This document shows positions 54,043 to 62,605 of a stretch of DNA of 64,000 bases, piece by piece. This stretch comes from Agromyces italicus DSM 16388 (GTDB lineage Bacteria > Actinomycetota > Actinomycetes > Actinomycetales > Microbacteriaceae). The position numbers and the translations under genes are program-made. The number at the start of each line of letters is the position of its first letter. Positions within the stretch are counted from its first letter, which is position 1. The DNA lies in contig NZ_ATXF01000005.1 in assembly GCF_000421545.1 (NCBI RefSeq), positions 496,001 to 560,000 on the forward strand, given 5' to 3'. A model generated the notes under the pieces. That model was not told the DNA's origin and made no database searches. It was given only the letters and a program-made list of their open reading frames with translations.

Positions 54043-55470
54043 ATGACCGACCCGACCGAGCACGGCTCGACCCCCGCTTCGCCCGGGTACGGCCCCCGCA
54101 ACTTCCCGCCCTCGCACCTGACGCCGCCCGACGGGGCGGCCGCGACCATCGGGGTCTCGACCAGCCAGGTCGAGGCCGTCACCGAGGGCGGCGCACGCAA
54201 GGGCCGCATCCTCGCCTGGGCGCTGTGGGACTGGGGCTCGGCCGCTTTCAACGCGGTCGTCACGACCTTCGTGTTCACGGTGTACCTCACGAGCGAGTCG
54301 TTCGGCCCGAGCGGCACCGTCGAGGCCCAGCTCGGGTGGGCGCTCGCGATCGCGGGCCTGCTGATCGCGGTGCTCGCACCCATCACCGGGCAGCGCTCCG
54401 ACACGAGCGGTCGGCGCAAGTTCTGGCTCGCGGTCAACACCTACATCGTCGTCGCGATCACGGTCGCGATGTTCTTCGTGCTGCCGGCGCCCGAGTATCT
54501 GATGCTCGGCCTCTTCCTCGTCGCGGCGGGCAACGTCTTCTTCGAGTTCGCCGGCGTCAACTACAACGCCATGCTCGTGCAGGTCTCGACGCCCCGCTCG
54601 ATCGGCAAGGTCTCGGGCTTCGGTTGGGGCATGGGCTACGTCGGCGGCATCGTGCTGCTACTCATCGTGTACTTCGGCTTCATCCAGCCCGAGGTCGGGC
54701 TCTTCGGCGTCACCGGTGACGAGGGCCTGGCCGTGCGCGTGTCGATGCTCGTCTCGGCGATCTGGTTCGGTGTCTTCGCCCTGCCCGTGCTGCTCGCCGT
54801 GCCCGAGTACCGCAACCCTGCCGCGGTCGAGCGCGAGAAGATCGGGTTCTTCGCCTCGTACGCGCGCCTCGGCCGAGACATCAAGCGACTGTGGAAGGAG
54901 CAGCGCAACACGGTCTGGTTCCTGCTGGCCAGCGCGGTGTTCCGCGACGGGCTCGCGGGCGTGTTCACCTTCGGCGGCGTGCTTGCGGCCTCGGTCTTCG
55001 GGTTCTCGGCGGGCGAGGTCATCATCTTCGCGATCGCGGCGAACGTCGTCGCCGGCATCTCGACGATCGCGGTCGGCGTGCTCGATGACCGGCTCGGCGC
55101 CAAGCCCGTGATCATGGCGGCGCTCATCGGCCTCGTGGTGAGCGGCCTCGTCGTGTTCTTCCTGCACGACGGCGGCCAGATCGTGTTCTGGACCGCGGGG
55201 CTCGCCCTGTGCCTGTTCGTCGGCCCCGCCCAGTCGGCGAGCCGCACCTTCCTCGCACGCCTCATTCCCGCCGGGCGCGAGGGCGAGGTGTTCGGCCTCT
55301 ACGCGACGACCGGTCGCGCGGTGAGCTTCCTCGCGCCGACGGCGTTCGCCCTGTTCGTCACGATCGGCGGAGCGCCGTACTTCGGCATCCTCGGCATCAT
55401 CCTCGTGATCGCGCTGGGGCTCGCACTGCTGATTCCGGTGAAGGCGAAGAAGGCGGTCGCGGCGGAGTAG
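54043..55470 (+). CDS. MFS transporter of the UMF1/Atg22 type
   Basis: 475 residues with about 12 spans after a ~55-residue hydrophilic start. WALWDWGSAAFNAVVTTFVF near residue 60 is the Atg22/UMF1 family signature; GQRSDTSGRRKFWL is the loop 2-3 motif A; QSASRTFLARLIPAGREGE is conserved near the end. Eukaryotic Atg22 exports amino acids from vacuoles; bacterial substrates are not known. ATG 54043 lacks a strong ribosome site. The gene stands alone. Confidence 0.87.
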   Translation: MTDPTEHGSTPASPGYGPRNFPPSHLTPPDGAAATIGVSTSQVEAVTEGGARKGRILAWALWDWGSAAFNAVVTTFVFTVYLTSESFGPSGTVEAQLGWALAIAGLLIAVLAPITGQRSDTSGRRKFWLAVNTYIVVAITVAMFFVLPAPEYLMLGLFLVAAGNVFFEFAGVNYNAMLVQVSTPRSIGKVSGFGWGMGYVGGIVLLLIVYFGFIQPEVGLFGVTGDEGLAVRVSMLVSAIWFGVFALPVLLAVPEYRNPAAVEREKIGFFASYARLGRDIKRLWKEQRNTVWFLLASAVFRDGLAGVFTFGGVLAASVFGFSAGEVIIFAIAANVVAGISTIAVGVLDDRLGAKPVIMAALIGLVVSGLVVFFLHDGGQIVFWTAGLALCLFVGPAQSASRTFLARLIPAGREGEVFGLYATTGRAVSFLAPTAFALFVTIGGAPYFGILGIILVIALGLALLIPVKAKKAVAAE

Positions 55471-55480
55471 ACGCCCGGGC

Positions 55481-56095
55481 TCAATCGCGCGGCCAGGCGC
55501 CGACGAAGCGGGTCAGCAGCCGGGCGAACTCGACGGTCTCGTCGGGCGAGAACCCGGCGAGCGCGGTCTCGACAGCGCCGCGGCGGGTGTCGCGGGCGCC
55601 CGCGAGCACGCGCCGGCCCGCGGCGCTGAGCACGATCGCGCTGCGGCGTGCGTCGGCCGGGTCGAGCTCGCGGCGGGCGTGGCCCGCCTCGACGGCGGCC
55701 TGCACGAGCCGGCTCGCGCGGGGCTGGTCGACGCCGATCGCCTCGGCGAGCTGTCCGACCGACGGCGGCTGCGGCGCCGCCTCGAGCGCGTCGAGCAGCC
55801 GGAACCGGGCAGCCTGCGCGAGCCCCGAGCCGCCTCGGCCGCGGCCCCGGGGCGCGCCCGAGGCATCCGGTTCGTGGACGTCGCGATGATCGTGATGCCC
55901 GTGGTGGTCGCTGTGCGAGCGATGCCCGGGGTGCTGCGAACCGTGCTCGGCACGGTGCTGCAGGCGGCGTCGGCCCTGGTCGCGTCGCATCGCGACGAGC
56001 GCCGCCTCGACGGCGGCGATCGGGTCGGATGCCCCGGCGTCGCCGCCGCCCGCAGCTGGGTGTTCGCCCGGTGGGACTTGACGGCCGTCATTCAT
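55481..56095 (-). CDS. MarR-like regulator with a His-rich insert
   Basis: 204 residues from ATG 56095; TACAAT lies 7 nt upstream on the minus strand (leaderless). The DNA-binding part (ARFRLLDALEAAPQPPSVGQ, IGVDQPRASRLVQAAVEAG) is typical MarR; DPADARRSAIVLSAAG is the wing. Residues ~45-75 hold a His/Asp cluster (HSDHHGHHDHRDVHE) uncommon for MarR, likely a metal-binding segment. It is divergent from another small His-rich protein across an AT-rich palindromic region and may sense nickel, zinc or copper. The metal role is inferred from composition. Confidence 0.75.
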   Translation of the reverse strand: MNDGRQVPPGEHPAAGGGDAGASDPIAAVEAALVAMRRDQGRRRLQHRAEHGSQHPGHRSHSDHHGHHDHRDVHEPDASGAPRGRGRGGSGLAQAARFRLLDALEAAPQPPSVGQLAEAIGVDQPRASRLVQAAVEAGHARRELDPADARRSAIVLSAAGRRVLAGARDTRRGAVETALAGFSPDETVEFARLLTRFVGAWPRD

Positions 56096-56129
56096 GTATG
56101 TCATTGTACATATACATGTCATAAGACAT
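56093..56129. promoter_or_regulatory. AT-rich operator/promoter region between divergent His-rich genes
   Basis: CATGTA at 56093-56098 faces TACATG at 56113-56118; TGTA-N4-TACA is at 56105-56116; ATGTC-ATAA-GACAT at 56116-56129. The nested dyads overlap the minus-strand -10 TACAAT. The composition contrasts sharply with the GC-rich surroundings. It is a likely binding site for the MarR protein and controls both genes. Confidence 0.6.
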
Positions 56130-56176
56130 GCAAGTCCGAGGCATCCGACGCGCACCGCGTCACGAAAGGAACCACC

Positions 56177-56734
56177 ATGACCTCCCTCGAGGACACGCAG
56201 CATCCCACCCCTGCCCAACGCCCCATCGGCTACTGGCTCCGAGTCGTCGACCGCAAGCTCGACGACGCCATGCTCGAGCTCTTCACCGACGAAGGCATCA
56301 CCCGACGCGACTGGCGACGGCTCAACGTCATCGCCGGCACCGTCGACGACGCGCGCCTGCGCAACAAGATCGCCGCGCACCGCGATCGCATCGCCCCCCT
56401 GGTCGAGCGCGGCTGGGTCACTGACGAGCCCGGCGCACCGCGCCTCACCGAGGAGGGCGAGGCGTCGTACGCAGCGCTCCTCGAGCGCGTGACCGCGCTG
56501 CGTGCGCGTGTCGCGGGCGCCGTGTCGCCCGAGGACTTCCAGACCACCCTCTCGACGCTCGAGGCGGTCGCGCTCGAACTCGGCTGGTCCGAGGGTGAGC
56601 GGATGCCCCGGCGCCACCGCCGAGGCGAGGAGCGCCGCGGTCGCGGGCACGGGCACCGCGGGCACGGGCACCACGCGCACCATGAGCACGGGCACCACGA
56701 GCACCACGAGCACCACCGCCGCCCCTGCCGGTGA
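56177..56734 (+). CDS. Small helical (MarR/winged-helix-like) protein with a His-rich tail
   Basis: 185 residues from ATG 56177 with GAAAGGA upstream. Residues ~15-125 look like a winged helix of the kind found in MarR-like regulators (DDAMLELFTDEGITRRDWRR, VERGWVTDEPGAPRLTEEG). The last ~30 residues are His/Glu/Arg-rich (HGHHAHHEHGHHEHHEHH), a strong metal chelator. The divergent MarR has a similar cluster. Together they might form a metal-responsive regulator pair; alternatively the tail stores metal. Confidence 0.72.
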   Translation: MTSLEDTQHPTPAQRPIGYWLRVVDRKLDDAMLELFTDEGITRRDWRRLNVIAGTVDDARLRNKIAAHRDRIAPLVERGWVTDEPGAPRLTEEGEASYAALLERVTALRARVAGAVSPEDFQTTLSTLEAVALELGWSEGERMPRRHRRGEERRGRGHGHRGHGHHAHHEHGHHEHHEHHRRPCR

Positions 56735-56830
56735 CCCGATCTCGTCGACGTCCGGGGAGCCGCCGAGAAAACCCGTTGGCGCACGGGCCGGCGCAGGATA
56801 GTATCGCCTGACCCCCTACCCCCCAGGACG

Positions 56831-56836
56831 TATGAT
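56831..56836 (+). promoter_or_regulatory. -10 box upstream of the solute-binding/VWA gene
   Basis: TATGAT, close to the TATAAT consensus, 70 bp before the GTG at 56906. CCTGAC at 56808-56813 lies 17 bp upstream but is a weak -35. The leader would be about 63 nt. I see no other feature in 56735-56905. Confidence 0.45.
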
Positions 56837-56905
56837 GCCCGAAGCATTCGTCATCTGCACGCCGACGCCGACCCCCCGTGCGGCAGCGTCGCGAGGTCGC
56901 CGGCC

Positions 56906-58798
56906 GTGAGCGCCGACGGCACGCCGCGCCGCGATCGATCGCATCGGCGGCATCGACGGCGCCGGGTGTGGGTGATCACCGCCGCCTCCCTCGTGATGGT
57001 GCTGCTCGGCGGCGGCGTCGCGACCGCGGTCGTGCTCACCGGCCAGGGCGGTGCGGTCGGTTCGACGCCGACCGCCTCGATGACGGCGGAGCCGGGCATC
57101 TTCCCCTCCGACCAGCCGTCGGCCCACGACGGCAGGAAGCCGTGCATCTCGCTCAACGTGCTCTCGTCGTACGAGAACGCCGAGCTGGTGACCCGCCTCG
57201 TCGACGGCTACAACGCGCAGCCGCGCAGCGTCGAAGGACGCTGCGTCGACGCCGTCGCGACGAAGGCGGTCTCTGGCGTTGCCGCGACCGACGCGGCGGG
57301 TGGCTTCCCCGGCGTCGCCGCCGACGACAAGCCGACCGTCTGGCTGCCCGACGCGAGCTCCTGGCTCGCCGTCTCGCAGGACGCGGGCGGGGCGGAGAAC
57401 GTGCCCACCGAGGGTACGAGCATCGGCTCCTCGGCGATCGTGCTCGCGATGCCCCAGCCACTCGCCGACGCGATCGGCTGGAGCGAGACGCCCCCGACCT
57501 GGAACGACGTGTTCAACGCCGCACGCGACGAGGCCACCTGGAGCTGGATGGACCACCCCGAGTGGGGCACCTTCAAGCTCGGCAAGACGAGCCCGCTCAT
57601 GGCGAGCTCGGGCCAGGCCGCCATGCTCGCCGAGTTCGGCGCCGAAGCGGGGAGCCTGGCCGAACTCACCACGAGCCAGATCCACGACACCGAGGTGACG
57701 AACGCCGTCCGGCAGGACGAGCTCGCCACCAGCCACTACATGGCCACGCCCGAACGCTTCCTCGCCCAGGCTCGCGCGTCCGAGAAGCAGGGTTCGATCG
57801 CCGACTTCCTCTCGGCGGTCATCGTCGACGAGAAGACGGTCTGGGACTACAACCGCGGCATCACGAGCTCCGACGGCGTGAGCCGCGCCGAATCGACCCC
57901 GCCAGGCGAGCAGCTCGTGCCGATCTACCCGAGCGACGGGTACTACGTCGCTGACAACCCCCTCACCGTGCTCAACGGCCCGTGGGTCGACGCCTCCGAG
58001 AAGGAGGCGGCGCGCGACCTCCTGCAGTTCGCGGGCACGAAGCAGGGCCAGCAGATCGTGCGCGCTTCCGGCCACCACGACCTGAACGGCGCGCTCGATC
58101 CCATCGTCAGCGAGGTCGGGCGTCTGCCCCAGCGCCCGTCGGGCGCCCTCGACTTCCCGGGCCGCGAGGTGCTCGCCGCGATCGACAGCACCTTCCCCGA
58201 GGTGCGCAAGCGCGCCCAGGTGCTGTTCCTCGTCGACGTCTCGGGCTCCATGGAGGAGAAGATCCCGACCGGCGAGACCAAGCTCGCCGCGGCCAAGCAG
58301 GCGATAGAGAAGGCGCTCGGCCACTTCTCGAAGGGCGACAACATCGGCCTCGCCGCGTTCAGCGCCATCGACGACGGGCCGGTCACCCCTGGGCTCGTGA
58401 GCCCCGTCGCCGATGCACGAACCGACCGCACGAAGTTCCTCGACGCGCTCGGCGCCCTCCGACCCGTCGAGTTCACGCCCCTCTACACGGCGATCGAGAC
58501 GTTCGCGAAGGAGCGCGGCGAAGACTGGGACCCTGAGCGAATCAACGCGATCGTGCTCCTGAGCGACGGCAAGAACGAGACGCTCGGGCCGAGCCCGACC
58601 TCGAAGAAGCAGATGCTCGCCGGCCTCGAGCGGCTGCGCGACGACACCCCAGTGCTCGTCTTCACGCTCGCGTACGGCGCCAACGCCGACACCAAGACCC
58701 TCCGCGAGATCTCGACGGCCACGGGCGCGCAGTTCTACGACGCGACCGACCCGACGAAGCTCACGGCCGTGCTGGGCGACCTCGTCACGAGCTTCTGA
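56906..58798 (+). CDS. Extracellular solute-binding-like protein fused to a von Willebrand A domain
   Basis: 630 residues from GTG 56906. A basic cytoplasmic start and one span (about 21-45) anchor the protein. Residues ~75-400 resemble type-2 periplasmic binding proteins (SSAIVLAMPQPLADAIGWSE, YPSDGYYVADNPLTVLNGPW); residues ~435-630 form a VWA domain whose MIDAS site DVSGSMEEK puts D444-S446-S448 at the metal, with TPLYTAI and LSDGKNE completing it. The pairing of a binding protein with VWA suggests ligand-dependent adhesion or a surface assembly role. Known in actinobacteria, function not established. Confidence 0.82.
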   Translation: MSADGTPRRDRSHRRHRRRRVWVITAASLVMVLLGGGVATAVVLTGQGGAVGSTPTASMTAEPGIFPSDQPSAHDGRKPCISLNVLSSYENAELVTRLVDGYNAQPRSVEGRCVDAVATKAVSGVAATDAAGGFPGVAADDKPTVWLPDASSWLAVSQDAGGAENVPTEGTSIGSSAIVLAMPQPLADAIGWSETPPTWNDVFNAARDEATWSWMDHPEWGTFKLGKTSPLMASSGQAAMLAEFGAEAGSLAELTTSQIHDTEVTNAVRQDELATSHYMATPERFLAQARASEKQGSIADFLSAVIVDEKTVWDYNRGITSSDGVSRAESTPPGEQLVPIYPSDGYYVADNPLTVLNGPWVDASEKEAARDLLQFAGTKQGQQIVRASGHHDLNGALDPIVSEVGRLPQRPSGALDFPGREVLAAIDSTFPEVRKRAQVLFLVDVSGSMEEKIPTGETKLAAAKQAIEKALGHFSKGDNIGLAAFSAIDDGPVTPGLVSPVADARTDRTKFLDALGALRPVEFTPLYTAIETFAKERGEDWDPERINAIVLLSDGKNETLGPSPTSKKQMLAGLERLRDDTPVLVFTLAYGANADTKTLREISTATGAQFYDATDPTKLTAVLGDLVTSF

Positions 58799-58841
58799 CC
58801 GACGAGGAGCTCGGAAGCTCTGCGCCGGCGGGTTCGGGCGG

Positions 58842-60074
58842 TCACCCGCCCGCGACGACCGCCTGCTCGATCAGCCGTGCAGTCGCGGCCGCACCGTCGG
58901 CGCCGCGGTACGCCTCGCGCACCTCGTCGGCCGCGGTGCGGATCGTCGGGTCGTCGAGCACCCGCCGCACCGCCGCCGTGAACTCGGGCCGACCCACGCG
59001 CTTCGGCGGGACGGCGATCGCGTTGCCGCGACGCTCGCAACTGCGCACGTGCCAGGTCTGCTCGGGCTGGAGGCCCATGCCGACGAACGGCACGCCCGTC
59101 GCGCACGCGGTCTGCACAGTGCCCTGGCCGCCGTGCAGCACTGCGGCGTCGACGAGGCCGCCCAGCTCGTGCGCCGGCAGCAACGGGGTCACGTGCACGT
59201 TGACCGGCACGCGATCGCCGGCCTCGAGGTAGTGGCCGATCGGCGCGACGACGTTGACCGGCAGCCCGCCGAGCGCCTCGGCCGTGGCGAGCGCGAGCCT
59301 GCGGTCGGCCGACGACCCGAGCCCGAGATAGACGAGCGGCTCGGGCGCGGCGGCGAGCTCTGCGACGATCGCGGGCATGGGCGCGTCGAGGTGCGCGAAG
59401 ATCGGGCCGACGCGCTCGAAGCCCTCGGGCAGGTCGAAGCCGTCCATCTCCCACGGCATCTCGGTGATGAGGTTGCGGTCGGCGGTGAGCAGCGAGGAGA
59501 CGGTGCGCAGCGGCGGCACGCCGTTCGCCTTCGCAACGCTCGTGAACGCCCGCGGCGCGAGCGGGGCCGAGTTGTAGATCCACCGGAACGCGGCGGTCGC
59601 CACCCGGTCGGCGGCTCGTGCGAGCCGCCCGGCACCGGTCACGAAGCCCATCCGCTTCGTCTGCGCGACCTGCGGGCGAGTGAGCGGGAACGGCACCGGG
59701 TAGAACAGCGGCGCGCCTTCGGCCCTCGCCGAGATGAACGAGGTGAGGTTCGACCCGGTCACGACGGCGGCCGCACCGAGCTCACGGATCGTGCGCCGCT
59801 CGAGCTCCACCCGCGCGCCGACGAGCTCTCGGGTGAACGGGCTCCGGAACGAGTGCCCCTGGTCGAAGGCGATCGCCTGGTCGCGCTCGGCACGGCTCCA
59901 GGCGGGCTCGCCGGCGAGGTACTCGAACCCCGCGTCGCGGATGAGGTCGACGAAGTCGGTCTCGTAGCCCTGGAACACGACCCGGTGCGCCGGGTGGAGT
60001 GCCCGCGCGACCTGGATCATGCGAGTGGTCTCGGCGAGGTTGAAGGTCACGGGGCAGAACAGGATCGTCGCCAT
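58842..60074 (-). CDS. GT1-family (MGT-like) glycosyltransferase
   Basis: 410 residues; N-terminal Rossmann half with ILFCPVTFNLAETTRMIQVA; C-terminal nucleotide-sugar site PLVYLGLGSSADRRLALA and the GT1 signature HGGQGTVQTACATGVPFVGM with LQPEQTWH. It transfers a sugar from UDP- or dTDP-sugar to a small molecule or lipid; the acceptor is unknown. The ATG is 6 nt after TAGCCT on the minus strand, suggesting a leaderless message. It is divergent from the CbiX-like gene. Confidence 0.88.
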   Translation of the reverse strand: MATILFCPVTFNLAETTRMIQVARALHPAHRVVFQGYETDFVDLIRDAGFEYLAGEPAWSRAERDQAIAFDQGHSFRSPFTRELVGARVELERRTIRELGAAAVVTGSNLTSFISARAEGAPLFYPVPFPLTRPQVAQTKRMGFVTGAGRLARAADRVATAAFRWIYNSAPLAPRAFTSVAKANGVPPLRTVSSLLTADRNLITEMPWEMDGFDLPEGFERVGPIFAHLDAPMPAIVAELAAAPEPLVYLGLGSSADRRLALATAEALGGLPVNVVAPIGHYLEAGDRVPVNVHVTPLLPAHELGGLVDAAVLHGGQGTVQTACATGVPFVGMGLQPEQTWHVRSCERRGNAIAVPPKRVGRPEFTAAVRRVLDDPTIRTAADEVREAYRGADGAAATARLIEQAVVAGG

Positions 60075-60143
60075 GCGAGCAGGCTAGCGGTCGCACAGCG
60101 ACGCACGGCACCGATCCGTCCCGGAGTTTGCGACGATGGTGCG

Positions 60144-60884
60144 ATGACGACGCTCGTTCCCGCCCTGGTCGGCATCTCGCACGGCACCTCCTCGCCCGAA
60201 GGGCGACGGGCGGTGCGCGGGCTGCACGAGTCGGTGACCGCGGCGCTCTCCACGAGGCATCCGGATGCCACGCCCACCGCCCGCCTCGGGCACGTCGACG
60301 TCGAACAGCCCGACGTGCCCGCGTCGCTCGGATCGCTTCCGCCCGGCGAGCCCGCGGTCGTGGTGCCGTTGCTGCTCTCGGCCGGGTACCACGTGCACGT
60401 CGACCTCACCGAGGCCGTCGAGGCGACCGACGGCCGGCGGGTCGTGCTCGCGGGCGCCCTCGGACCCGACGACCGCCTCGCGGCGGTGCTCGCGCGCCGG
60501 CTCGCCGAGGCGGGCGTGCACGACGACGACACGATCGTGCTCTCGGTCGCCGGATCGAGCGACCCGCGTGCGGTGCGCGACTGCCACGTCATGCGCGAGC
60601 GTCTCGCCGCGGCGACCGGGCGCGACATCCGGATCGGGTTCCTCTCGGCGGCCGAGCCCCTACTTCCCGAGTCGGTGAGGCAGGCGAGGGCGGATGCCCC
60701 GGGCGCACGTGTCGTCGTCGCGAGCTACCTGCTCGCCCCCGGCTACTTCCAAGACCTCGCAGAGGCCGCCGGCGCCGACGTCGTCACCGAGCCGCTGCTC
60801 GTGCCCGACGCGGCGACTCCGGCCGAGCTCGTCGAGATCGTGCTCGACCGGTACGACGCCGCGGTCGAGCCGGTGGTCGAGTAG
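60144..60884 (+). CDS. CbiX/SirB-type cobalt/iron chelatase
   Basis: 246 residues in two homologous halves. The first half begins VPALVGISHGTSSPEGRRAV with the metal His, has AVVVPLLLSAGYHVHVDLTE with the second His pair; the second has VLSVAGSSDPRAVRDC and VASYLLAPGYFQDL where the His are lost. It would insert cobalt or iron into sirohydrochlorin for cobalamin or sirohaem, though asymmetric variants exist. GACGAT at 60132-60137 is 6 nt before ATG 60144. The TAG stop is part of an interspersed repeat (60875-60916), so the last residues PVVE are repeat-encoded. Confidence 0.85.
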   Translation: MTTLVPALVGISHGTSSPEGRRAVRGLHESVTAALSTRHPDATPTARLGHVDVEQPDVPASLGSLPPGEPAVVVPLLLSAGYHVHVDLTEAVEATDGRRVVLAGALGPDDRLAAVLARRLAEAGVHDDDTIVLSVAGSSDPRAVRDCHVMRERLAAATGRDIRIGFLSAAEPLLPESVRQARADAPGARVVVASYLLAPGYFQDLAEAAGADVVTEPLLVPDAATPAELVEIVLDRYDAAVEPVVE

Positions 60885-60916
60885 CGCCGACGAAGTCGAC
60901 GCGTATCGAGACCCGC
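60875..60916. repeat. Interspersed repeat, copy 3, supplying a stop codon
   Basis: Begins GGTCGAGTAGCGCC and ends ATCGAGACCCGC with a longer, diverged middle than copies 1 and 2 (12435-12475, 13563-13600). Its TAG stops the CbiX-like gene. Confidence 0.6.
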
Positions 60917-60920
60917 CCCG

Positions 60921-61439
60921 TCACACCCCCATCATGCCGATGCAGGGTCCGAGCACCACGATCCAGGCCGCCGCGGCGACGATGAGCATGCCGATCGCGA
61001 CGCCACGCGTCTTCGGGAAGAAGAGCATGGCGATCGCGGCGAGCGCGACGACCACGAACGGCCAGACGAGCCCGAGCACGTTCGGGCCGGTCGCCGACAT
61101 CGTGAAGAGGGTGGCGAGCATGAGCACGATCGCGACCACGTGCGCGCCGCAGCCGATGCCGACCCCGATGCCGATGCCGGCGCCGGTGCTGAGCCCGGCC
61201 GACTGCGGCGGGGCCGACGGGTCGTAGGGCTTCGGCACGAGCCCGGGTGGCGGAGGGGTGCCGGGCGTCTCCCCGTAGTCCGGCGGCTGGGCCGCCCAGC
61301 CCGGCTTCTCGAGTGGTGGCGGCGGGCCGTACACCGGCGGCACCGGCGGAGGCGGCGGCACCGCGGGAGGCGGGGTCGACTCGGCCGACGCCTCGGGCTC
61401 GGGCTCTTCGGGCGTGGGCTCTTCAGGATCGGGCACCAT
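60921..61439 (-). CDS. Proline-rich membrane protein at the end of the radical SAM/Lgt-like operon
   Basis: 172 residues. The first ~80 are a low-complexity Pro/Glu cytoplasmic stretch (PPPAVPPPPPVPPVYGPPPP); three spans follow in the rest (GIGIGVGIGCGAHVVAIVLM, NVLGLVWPFVVVALAAIAML, VAIGMLIVAAAAWIVVL). ATG 61439 overlaps the Lgt-like gene by 17 bp. The Pro-rich tail could serve for protein contact. No family recognised. Confidence 0.72.
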   Translation of the reverse strand: MVPDPEEPTPEEPEPEASAESTPPPAVPPPPPVPPVYGPPPPLEKPGWAAQPPDYGETPGTPPPPGLVPKPYDPSAPPQSAGLSTGAGIGIGVGIGCGAHVVAIVLMLATLFTMSATGPNVLGLVWPFVVVALAAIAMLFFPKTRGVAIGMLIVAAAAWIVVLGPCIGMMGV

Positions 61440-62229
61440 CGACGGCCATCCTCTCTCGGTTCGCGGCGAGCCGGCCGCGCGACGCCTTCCAGGCGAGGCG
61501 GGCGACGAGCAACGGGACGGTCAGCAGCAGGAACATCTGCGGGCGGGTCAGACCCATCCACGCGACCTCGTTGCCGCGCACGAACTCCACGAAGAAGCGG
61601 AAGATCGCGTACGCGGCGATGTAGATCGTGAGCGTCTCGCCTGCGGCGATCGGCTTGTGCCGCAGCCAGAACCACAGGGCGACGAACGCGGCCGCCTGAA
61701 AGGCGATCTCGTAGACGAAGCTCGGGTGCAGCGGCACTCCGGCCGGCCCGCCCAACTTTGCGGCGGCGGCCTCGTCGAGCACGATGCCCCAGTCGGCACC
61801 GGTCGGGGTTCCGGGCAGCTCGGTGAAGAGGCATCCGAATCGGCCGATCACCATGGCGAGCGCGACCGCCGGCGCGAAGAGGTCGCCGGTGCGCATCGGA
61901 TACTTCACGATGCGCTTGGCGACGTGCACGCCGAGCCACGCGCCGACGAGCGCGCTCAGCACCGAGGCGTTGCCGCGGGTGAGCTGGGTCACGAGGTCGA
62001 GGTTCTGCGAGGGATCGAGGTGCTGCGCCCAGGTGCCGAGCCGCGAGAAGATCGCGGCCCCGGCGAGCGCGCCGAGCACGAGCGCCGCGACCCGCGTGTC
62101 GGTCTGGCCGCGGCGGCGCGACTCGACGACGAAGACGAGCCCTGCGGCGAGCATCGCGAGCCCGACGAACACCGAGTGCGTATCGATCGGCGGCCCCCAG
62201 CCGAGGAGATCCTGCAGCGTCGGAAACAC
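61423..62229 (-). CDS. Lgt-like (prolipoprotein diacylglyceryl transferase family) membrane protein
   Basis: 268 residues from GTG 62229, seven spans as in Lgt. The Lgt signature is present but altered: IGRFGCLFTELPGTPTGADW has Arg and Glu but Cys where canonical Lgt has Asn (GRxGN). HPSFVYE and FRFFVEFVRGNE (R-x-x-x-E) match the essential His, Arg and Glu region. True Lgt moves diacylglyceryl from phosphatidylglycerol to lipoproteins. This is probably a paralogue with another acceptor or donor, as its operon contains a radical SAM enzyme; whether the genome has a standard lgt elsewhere is not visible. Confidence 0.83.
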   Translation of the reverse strand: MFPTLQDLLGWGPPIDTHSVFVGLAMLAAGLVFVVESRRRGQTDTRVAALVLGALAGAAIFSRLGTWAQHLDPSQNLDLVTQLTRGNASVLSALVGAWLGVHVAKRIVKYPMRTGDLFAPAVALAMVIGRFGCLFTELPGTPTGADWGIVLDEAAAAKLGGPAGVPLHPSFVYEIAFQAAAFVALWFWLRHKPIAAGETLTIYIAAYAIFRFFVEFVRGNEVAWMGLTRPQMFLLLTVPLLVARLAWKASRGRLAANRERMAVDGARS

Positions 62230-62233
62230 GCGC

Positions 62234-62605
62234 TCAGCTCCAGCTTCCGGCGAACGCGCCGGCCCAGAGCATCACCCAGAACGGCACGGCGACGAGCGCG
62301 AGCACCTCGAGCACGATGAGGTAGGCGAGCACATTTCGCGTGTCGCCGAGCTTGCACTTCGAGCGCAGCAGGCCCGCCCGACGCGCCTTCGCGTACCCGG
62401 CGATGGCGATGCCCGCGAACACGGCGAGCGCGATCGGGCCGAACACGCACGTGATGAGCGCGATCGTCGCGAAGACGCACAGCCGCAGCGGGTCGTACGG
62501 CGCGGGAGCGGGGGCCGCGCCGACCGTCTCGTCGAAGCGGTTCAGCCCCGCGGCATCCCACGCGCCGAACTCGTCGGCCGTGCCGCCCGCCCCCGCGTCG
62601 TTCAT
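62234..62605 (-). CDS. Small membrane protein, DUF4190-like
   Basis: 123 residues from ATG 62605, overlapping the radical SAM stop (ATGA). Acidic N-terminus, spans at about 45-68 and 95-117 around the loop KARRAGLLRSKCKLGDTRNV. The pattern resembles DUF4190-type proteins, but the match is loose. Coupled translation suggests it works with the radical SAM enzyme or the Lgt-like protein, maybe as membrane anchor. Confidence 0.7.
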   Translation of the reverse strand: MNDAGAGGTADEFGAWDAAGLNRFDETVGAAPAPAPYDPLRLCVFATIALITCVFGPIALAVFAGIAIAGYAKARRAGLLRSKCKLGDTRNVLAYLIVLEVLALVAVPFWVMLWAGAFAGSWS

